In this document: one piece after another, positions 7,096 through 11,555 of the stretch
How the letters are laid out: each line of letters starts with the position of its first letter
Numbering within the stretch: the stretch's first letter is position 1
Assembly (NCBI GenBank): GCA_964648365.1
Contig: CAZYLK010000190.1
Span: 1-11,555, forward strand
Reading direction: 5' to 3'
Length of the DNA: 11,555 nt
Origin: SURF-32 sp964648365
GTDB lineage: Bacteria; Planctomycetota; Phycisphaerae; UBA1845
The notes under the pieces: generated by a model
The model's input: the letters and a program-made list of their open reading frames with translations, nothing else
The model's database searches: none
What the model was told of the DNA's origin: nothing
Translations under genes and position numbers: made by a program

Positions 7096-7917
7096 ATGTC
7101 CGATAATCGGCTGTTGAAAACAGAGGGTCTGATCAAGCGATACAACGGCCGGACGGTCGTCGATCGCCTGGGTTTCGACGTGCGCGAAGGCGAGATCGTC
7201 GGGCTGCTCGGACGCAACGGCGCAGGCAAGACGACCAGTTTCCGCATGACGGTGGGCATGATCGTCCCTGACGGCGGGCGGGTCGAGTTCGACCGCATCG
7301 ACGTCACGCGCTGGCCGATGTACCGCCGCGCTCAACGCGGAATGGGCTATCTGTCGCAGGAGCCCAGCGTCTTCCGGCGCCTGACGGTGGCGCAGAACCT
7401 GATCGCCATTCTCGAAACCCGGAAAGACCTCTCCCGGCGCAAGCGGAGCGAATACGCCGAGGCGCTGCTGGCCCAGTTCGGGCTGACGGTGCAGCGCAAC
7501 CAGCATGCGCAGTTGCTCTCCGGCGGCGAGCGTCGCAAGTTGGAGATCGCCCGCGCACTTGTGACCGAGCCCAAGCTCATTCTGCTGGACGAGCCGTTCA
7601 GCGGGGTCGACCCGAAGGCCGTGGAAGACTTGCAGCGGGAGATTCTTAAGCTCAAGGAAGACGGCATCGCCATCCTGCTGACCGACCACAACGTGCGTGA
7701 GACGCTGCGGGTGACGGATCGCAGCTACATCATCAACGACGGCCAGCTTCTGGCGGAAGGCAGCCCGCGCGACATTATCCGGGATGCACGCGTCCGCGAT
7801 TCGTACCTGGGCAATACGTTCCGCGGGGACGAGTTCGACGCAGGTGTGGCCGCCACTGCACGGCCGGTTGAGACGCTGGTGGAGCCTCAACGCCGACCGG
7901 AGAGCGTCGGCAGATAG
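7096..7917 (+). CDS. lptB: LPS export ABC transporter ATPase LptB
   Basis: Cytoplasmic ATPase of the LptBFG complex, which extracts lipopolysaccharide from the inner membrane for transport to the outer membrane. The 273-aa product has Walker A GRNGAGKTT (39-47), Q-loop YLSQEPSVFRRLTV (85-98), signature LSGGERR (141-147), Walker B LILLDEP with E166 and the H-loop in TDHNVRETL (H198). The stretches EPFSGVDPKAV, LLTDHNVRETL and YIINDGQLLAEGSP are typical of LptB rather than of other ABC ATPases. A C-terminal extension of about 30 residues after YLGNTF is hydrophilic and poorly conserved. In many proteobacteria lptB neighbours lptA, lptC and rpoN. None is present here, although a sigma-54-like promoter lies upstream. 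LptF and LptG must be elsewhere. Confidence 0.93.
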   Translation: MSDNRLLKTEGLIKRYNGRTVVDRLGFDVREGEIVGLLGRNGAGKTTSFRMTVGMIVPDGGRVEFDRIDVTRWPMYRRAQRGMGYLSQEPSVFRRLTVAQNLIAILETRKDLSRRKRSEYAEALLAQFGLTVQRNQHAQLLSGGERRKLEIARALVTEPKLILLDEPFSGVDPKAVEDLQREILKLKEDGIAILLTDHNVRETLRVTDRSYIINDGQLLAEGSPRDIIRDARVRDSYLGNTFRGDEFDAGVAATARPVETLVEPQRRPESVGR

Positions 7918-7933
7918 GTCGGAAGACGAACCG

Positions 7934-8109
7934 CAGATAAACGCGGATGAACGCGGATAAGACAAGAGAGAACAGAAGAGAGAAAAGAGAGCACAGAGCA
8001 GCGTGAGAGCGGACCGCAGGATCGGGCAGCGTCCGCGGTTGCAATGCCGATGGCTCAGGGTGGGCTGCCTGCGCCTCTTTGACTATCTGCGTTCATCCGC
8101 GTTCATCTG
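7934..8109. repeat. Long imperfect inverted repeat built from 10-nt units
   Basis: The left arm 7934-7960 and right arm 8083-8109 are reverse complements at 24 of 27 positions. Each arm is made of 10-nt units; the left reads GCAGATAAAC, GCGGATGAAC, GCGGATAAGA from 7933. The arms enclose 122 nt with a purine-rich tract (about 7961-7999) and an inner GCGGAC/GTCCGC hairpin (8009-8036). The element fills the gap between lptB and the aldolase gene and has no coding capacity. I recall similar GCGGATGAACGC-type repeats between genes in planctomycetes and related genomes. It may be a REP/MITE-like element or a structured RNA. Confidence 0.75.
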
Positions 8110-8121
8110 TTGTTCTATATT
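8092..8121 (+). promoter_or_regulatory. Likely sigma-70-type promoter for the lsrF-like gene
   Basis: TATATT (8116-8121) is a 5/6 match to the -10 consensus. Eighteen nt upstream lies a poor -35, TTCATC (8092-8097), inside the right arm of the inverted repeat. Transcription would start near 8128, leaving a short leader that contains the GGGAG ribosome-binding site (8143-8147) for the ATG at 8156. Confidence 0.45.
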
Positions 8122-8155
8122 CTGACAGCGATTGACTCGCGCGGGAGACTGGCTC

Positions 8156-8938
8156 ATGGACTGGGGAATGAAAAACCGGATGGCCGGCATCATCGCGCCC
8201 GCAACGGGGCGCTGTGTGATGCTGGCGATCGATCATGGCTATTTTCAGGGGCCGACCACCGGGCTGGAGCGGCCGGGCGAGACGATCGCGCCGCTGCTGC
8301 CCCATGCCGACTCGCTGATGCTCACGCGCGGCGTGCTGCGCAACGTGGTGGACGCGAACACGCGCATCCCGATCGTGCTGCGCGTCTCCGGCGGCACCAG
8401 CATTCTCAAGGAAGATCTGTCCGGCGAGGATCTGACCGTTTCCATCGAGGATGCGATCCGGCTGAACGCCTCGTGCCTGGCGATTTCGATTTTTGTCGGC
8501 TCGGATCACGAGCGGCAGACGCTCAAGAACCTCGCCCGGTTGTGCGACGCGGGACAGAAGTATGGCATCCCGGTGCTCGCCGTCACGGCCGTGGGCAAGC
8601 AGATGACGCGGGACGCCCGCTACCTCGGCCTGGCCTGCCGCATCGCCGCCGAACTGGGGGCGCAGATCGTCAAGACCTATCACTGCGAGGGCTTCACGAA
8701 GGTCGTCGAAGGCTGCCCGGTGCCGGTCGTGATCGCCGGAGGCAAGAAGATCGAGGAGCGCGAGGCGCTGAAGCTGGCGTACAACGCGGTGACGGACGGC
8801 GCGGTCGGCGTGGACATGGGCAGGAACATCTTTCAGTCGAAGTGGCCGGTCGGGATGATCCGCGCCGTGCGGAGCATCGTTCAGAACGGCGCCACGGACG
8901 CGCAGGCGTGGGATGCGTTTCAGTCTCAGAGGGACTGA
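8156..8938 (+). CDS. lsrF: LsrF-like class I aldolase/thiolase (DhnA family)
   Basis: A 260-aa TIM-barrel enzyme. I choose ATG 8156 because GGGAG lies 8 nt upstream; an in-frame TTG at 8132 would add eight residues without a good site. The sequence closely follows E. coli LsrF as I remember it: MDWGMKNR (1-8), VMLAIDHGYFQGPTTGLER (21-39), the Schiff-base lysine in IVKTYH (K173), a phosphate-binding VIAGGKK (192-198) and GVDMGRNIFQS (218-228). LsrF acts late in degradation of phosphorylated autoinducer-2, transferring an acetyl group from 3-hydroxy-5-phosphonooxypentane-2,4-dione to CoA. No lsrK, lsrG, lsrR or transporter gene is visible, so the substrate here may differ. Other DhnA-family members include ADH synthase of the archaeal-type shikimate route and fructose-bisphosphate aldolases. 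The family call is firm, the reaction inferred. Confidence 0.85.
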   Translation: MDWGMKNRMAGIIAPATGRCVMLAIDHGYFQGPTTGLERPGETIAPLLPHADSLMLTRGVLRNVVDANTRIPIVLRVSGGTSILKEDLSGEDLTVSIEDAIRLNASCLAISIFVGSDHERQTLKNLARLCDAGQKYGIPVLAVTAVGKQMTRDARYLGLACRIAAELGAQIVKTYHCEGFTKVVEGCPVPVVIAGGKKIEEREALKLAYNAVTDGAVGVDMGRNIFQSKWPVGMIRAVRSIVQNGATDAQAWDAFQSQRD

Positions 8939-9438
8939 TCCGCACCGAACCTGCGCCGGGCGCGGCCGCAGGTCTGGGTGCGGCCGCGGCAACGCAAGAC
9001 CACGACAGCGCTCATCCGAACCCCAACCCCCGACCATGAGGGACTATCAGGGAGGGGCGTGTGCGTCGGGTGGGCGCGCATCAACCGCACAAATCATCGT
9101 CCAGGGGTAGACGGACACCTGGTCCGGCGTAGAAAGTCGGTGGTCGTCCATGGTGCCGTTGTCTCGAGCGGCGTGCGAAACTCCATTGCGCACCGGGCGG
9201 GAGGCGGGAGTGTACACGGGTTGCGCCCTGGCATGCACTTCGTACCGTAAGGCGGTCCAGCATCGCCGTGCGCGGGGGCTGCTGCGATTCGGACCCGCCC
9301 GTCGCCGTACGGCGGAGGCGTTCACGGCGCGGACAGCAGACAAATCGACTTCGCCGGGCTGCATCGGGTCAGCCCGACCCGCCCGCATACGGACGCGGTC
9401 GGGTGACCGAACAGGCCGGCATTTCAGGAGAAACCAAG
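8939..9438. other. 500-nt intergenic region without a supported gene
   Basis: Short open frames exist on both strands here, but none has a good ribosome-binding site, a recognisable motif or normal composition. Apart from the hairpin at 8961-8988 I see a CGCCGTACGGCG palindrome (9303-9314) and two small hairpins just before the propeller gene, CGGGTC/GACCCG (9365-9381) and CGGTC/GACCG (9396-9409). I find no tRNA-like fold and no clear promoter. The last 70 nt probably belong to the leader of the following gene. Confidence 0.6.
8961..8988 (+). terminator. Perfect GC hairpin after the lsrF-like gene, no U-tract
   Basis: CGCGGCCGCA (8961-8970) and TGCGGCCGCG (8979-8988) form a perfect 10-bp stem around an 8-nt loop, 22 nt after the stop codon. 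No run of T follows, so it is not a classical intrinsic terminator. It may protect the mRNA 3' end or aid Rho-dependent stopping. Confidence 0.5.
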
Positions 9439-10821
9439 ATGAAGCAGAGGTACAGGATGCCGTGGCGGGCCGCGATCGGGGTCGCGTGTCTTGCCGCGGG
9501 TGCGTTCGGTCAGGATCTGCGACGGGAATGGGTCAACATCTTCGACGGCGACCTGTTCGGCGGTGAGGCCGGTTATGCCATCGGCGTCGACGGCGAGGGA
9601 GGCATCTTCGTCACCGGCACGGGCACGGGGAAAACGTCGCACGTCGATTTCGTGACCATCCGCTACTCGCAGGACGGGAGGCGGGAGTGGGTGCGGTATT
9701 ACGACGGGCCGGGCAACGGCGAAGAGTACGTTCACGACGCGGCCGTGGACCCCCGCGGCGGGTTTGTCATCACGGGGCGCAGTGAGGGTGCCAAAACCGG
9801 CTACGACTTCGGCACCGTACGGTATGATGGCAATGGGCGCCAGGTGTGGGTGGCGCGCTACAACGGCCCCGCCGGCCGCGATGACATTCCGGAACGGCTC
9901 GTCATCGACGCCCAGTCCAACGTCTACGTCACGGGTCGCAGCGAGGGGAAGAAAACGGCGGACGATTTCGTCACCGTCAAGTACGACGCCTCCGGCCGGG
10001 AAGTCTGGGCGGTGCGGCACGATGACGGCGGGCGCAAGCTCGACGCCGCCAAGGATGTGGCCGTGGATGCCGACGGAAACGTGTTCGTCACGGGCGTGAC
10101 CTTGGCGGGGCGGGCGACGTTTGATCTCGACATCGTCACCCTCAAGTACGACCGCGACGGGCGACTGCAGTGGCGGTCGGTCCATAACGGCCCCACCGAC
10201 GACGTGGATGATCCGGCGGCCATCGCGGTCGATGACGGCGGCGACGTCTACGTGACGGGGCAGACGCGCATCGGCCACGAGCACATCGTGACGATCAAGG
10301 TTGAGGGCGATTCCGGACGGGAGCTGTGGACGGCGCGCTATGGCGGCCTGGGAACGGGCATCAACCGGCCCAACTCGATCGGTTTTGACGATCTCGACAA
10401 CGTCTACATCAGCGGCGCGAGCACCGGCACGAACGGCTATCTGGACGCCGTGACCATCAAGTACGACGCGGACACGGGCCTGCCGTCCGAGACGTGGCGT
10501 GATCTGGGCGACGGCGTCGGCGTGCGCCGCTACGACAGCCCCGAAGAGCAGATCGACGAAGCGTACGCCATGTTCGTGGACGGGACCGGCACGGTGTACA
10601 TCGTGGGCGGAAGCCGATACTCGATCGTCGGGGACGCTTTCATCGTGCGTTACGACGCGCACGGCGACCTCACCTGGAGCGACGTGTACTCGCGCAGCAA
10701 CGATCACGAGTATTCGAGCGCAATCACGATGGACGGGCGGGGCAACGTCTACACGACGGGCATGAGTTGGGGCGATCTGGCGGATCTGACGACGGTCAAG
10801 TACGCGCCGGTGGGGAAGTAG
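9439..10821 (+). CDS. Secreted SBBP beta-propeller protein, predicted eight blades
   Basis: A 460-aa exported protein of unknown role. ATG 9439 has AGGAG 8 nt upstream and begins a signal peptide (MKQRYRMPWR, hydrophobic core, likely cleavage after GAFGQ near residue 25); the open frame continues upstream to 9268 without such support. The mature part is a series of SBBP-type repeats of about 45-60 residues, each with a VYVTG-like strand, a DFVTVKYD-like strand and a DGRxxW turn. Eight VTG-like units begin near residues 57, 109, 162, 215, 270, 322, 386 and 437. The last lacks its DGRxxW strand, while the mature N-terminus starts with DLRREWVNIFDG. This suggests ring closure by the N-terminal strand. 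I see no catalytic motif, anchor or sorting signal. Binding or a surface-structural role is a guess. The next gene starts 61 nt downstream and may be co-transcribed. Confidence 0.85.
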   Translation: MKQRYRMPWRAAIGVACLAAGAFGQDLRREWVNIFDGDLFGGEAGYAIGVDGEGGIFVTGTGTGKTSHVDFVTIRYSQDGRREWVRYYDGPGNGEEYVHDAAVDPRGGFVITGRSEGAKTGYDFGTVRYDGNGRQVWVARYNGPAGRDDIPERLVIDAQSNVYVTGRSEGKKTADDFVTVKYDASGREVWAVRHDDGGRKLDAAKDVAVDADGNVFVTGVTLAGRATFDLDIVTLKYDRDGRLQWRSVHNGPTDDVDDPAAIAVDDGGDVYVTGQTRIGHEHIVTIKVEGDSGRELWTARYGGLGTGINRPNSIGFDDLDNVYISGASTGTNGYLDAVTIKYDADTGLPSETWRDLGDGVGVRRYDSPEEQIDEAYAMFVDGTGTVYIVGGSRYSIVGDAFIVRYDAHGDLTWSDVYSRSNDHEYSSAITMDGRGNVYTTGMSWGDLADLTTVKYAPVGK

Positions 10822-10825
10822 TCGA

Positions 10826-10864
10826 GGTCAGTCTTCTGGTCAGCGGGCCTTACGGATGCTGACC
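10826..10864 (+). promoter_or_regulatory. Hairpin between the propeller and jelly-roll genes, with an alternative partner
   Basis: GGTCAGC (10838-10844) pairs perfectly with GCTGACC (10858-10864) across a 13-nt loop. A second GGTCAG copy (10826-10831) could pair with the same 3' arm instead. The structure ends 5 nt before the Shine-Dalgarno of the next gene. It has no U-tract, so it may be a processing or translation-control element rather than a terminator. Confidence 0.35.
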
Positions 10865-10882
10865 TGAATGGAGGAAATAACC

Positions 10883-11555
10883 ATGAAGAGCTTTATGACC
10901 CTGCTCGTCCTGAGCGCCGGGTTTTGCATGACGGCCGGCCCGACGGCCGCGTACGGTCAAGTCTACGCCGTTGAAGGGAAGCATTATCCGGAGGACGACG
11001 GCTGGCTGCGGTCGAAGCGGGTGTTCCCGGCGTCGCGCTGGCTGCAGGACGGCTGGATTTACTTCCGCACCGATCACGCGCCCACGCTGAATAATTGCGC
11101 CGGTGGCGAGAGCGAATACTATCGCAAAGAGTTGCTTGACCTGATTGGCGCCGAACGACTGTTCATCGAATGGCGATCGATCACGGATGGAGAGGGAGAC
11201 CCGGTGCGTTTCGGCATGAGCAATCGACATGGGATGCACTTCGGCGCAGATGCCGCACGGGACCGCCTGCGGGTTTCCACCCCTGCCGGCGGGCGCACCG
11301 TCGACTCCGCTCCGGGCGAGCCGCACATGTACCGATTAGACATCTACGAGGGCAACTGGTTCGAGTGGACGCAGGACGGCGACCTGGTGATCGCGGGTCG
11401 GCCAGGTGGACTCTTTCTGCAAGGCACGCCGTTCGTCGTGTGGGGCGTAGCGGCCAGTTGTACGGACGTGAACTCCGCGATGGACTATTTCCGCGTCGGC
11501 GTGCCGCCGTCGCGCGACATCGCGTGCGACGCGATCGAATCGCTCGACGTGAAGT
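10883..11555 (+). CDS. Secreted jelly-roll (concanavalin/LamG-like) protein, 3' partial
   Basis: The frame runs from ATG 10883 past the right edge (224 codons visible) with no stop, so the total length is unknown. GGAGGA (10870-10875) lies 7 nt upstream. Residues 1-26 are a clear signal peptide (MKSFMTLLVLSAGF, likely cleavage after AAYGQ). The following part is rich in aromatic residues and predicted strands: WIYFRTDH (58-65), LFIEWRSI (93-100), VRFGMSNRHGMHFG (108-121), YRLDIYEGNWFEWTQDG (150-166) and the late YFRVG. This alternation is like concanavalin-type jelly-roll domains of LamG/DUF1080-like secreted proteins. The pattern YRLDIYEGNWFEWTQDGDLV is what such domains show where an inner strand meets a tight turn. 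Specific function unknown; carbohydrate binding is only a possibility. Confidence 0.75.
   Translation, partial: MKSFMTLLVLSAGFCMTAGPTAAYGQVYAVEGKHYPEDDGWLRSKRVFPASRWLQDGWIYFRTDHAPTLNNCAGGESEYYRKELLDLIGAERLFIEWRSITDGEGDPVRFGMSNRHGMHFGADAARDRLRVSTPAGGRTVDSAPGEPHMYRLDIYEGNWFEWTQDGDLVIAGRPGGLFLQGTPFVVWGVAASCTDVNSAMDYFRVGVPPSRDIACDAIESLDVK

Noticed and set aside
7961..7999. Purine-rich tract as a CRISPR-like or tandem repeat array
   Set aside because: The AGAGA pattern is irregular, with no repeat-spacer structure and no cas genes.
9229..9243. Second sigma-54-like site (TGGCATGCACTTCGT) before the propeller gene
   Set aside because: The -24 part matches, but the -12 GC dinucleotide is missing at the required distance.
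9047..9388. Small genes in the 500-nt gap (for example 9047-9388 on - and 9150-9566 on +)
   Set aside because: They have no ribosome-binding sites, no hydrophobic or motif pattern, and an amino-acid make-up typical of random GC-rich frames.

Overview
The window is high-GC bacterial DNA in which every credible gene lies on the + strand. It holds ten genes: eight complete and two cut by the window ends. I infer a member of the Planctomycetota (possibly Phycisphaerae-like) or a close relative. The reasons are an oversized signal peptidase I carrying a zinc-ribbon-like and a jelly-roll insertion, secreted SBBP beta-propeller and jelly-roll proteins, a caa3-type oxidase operon ending in two small membrane proteins, and intergenic repeats built on a GCGGATGAAC-like unit. 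LptB indicates an LPS-type (Gram-negative) envelope. This assignment rests on recalled family features, not on a search.

Region 1 (1-3259) is the 3' part of a haem-copper oxidase operon: subunit I (5' end outside the window), subunit III, subunit IV, a 69-aa two-helix membrane protein and a 90-aa exported CxxC membrane protein. The genes are 3-9 nt apart or overlap by one base (TGATG), so they are probably co-translated. Subunit I keeps all haem and CuB ligands and the D-channel acid, but its K-channel positions are replaced.

Region 2 (3260-6812) holds an exported trypsin-fold serine protease ending in a very strong intrinsic terminator (4839-4871), then the 582-aa signal peptidase I. Region 3 (6813-8938) holds a near-consensus sigma-54 promoter, the LPS-export ATPase gene lptB, a long imperfect inverted repeat made of 10-nt units, and an LsrF-like class I aldolase/thiolase with no lsr genes around it.

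Region 4 (8939-11555) is a 500-nt stretch without a convincing gene but with several hairpins, then a secreted protein predicted to be an eight-bladed SBBP propeller, then a secreted jelly-roll-like protein that runs off the right end.

Functionally the window mixes respiration (cox cluster), envelope biogenesis (lepB, lptB) and exported proteins that would themselves be signal peptidase substrates. I see no mobile element, CRISPR array, tRNA or rRNA, and no clear new multi-gene system. The most unusual points are the K-channel-less oxidase, the signal peptidase architecture, the coupled CxxC protein, the sigma-54 site ahead of lptB and the phased inverted repeat.
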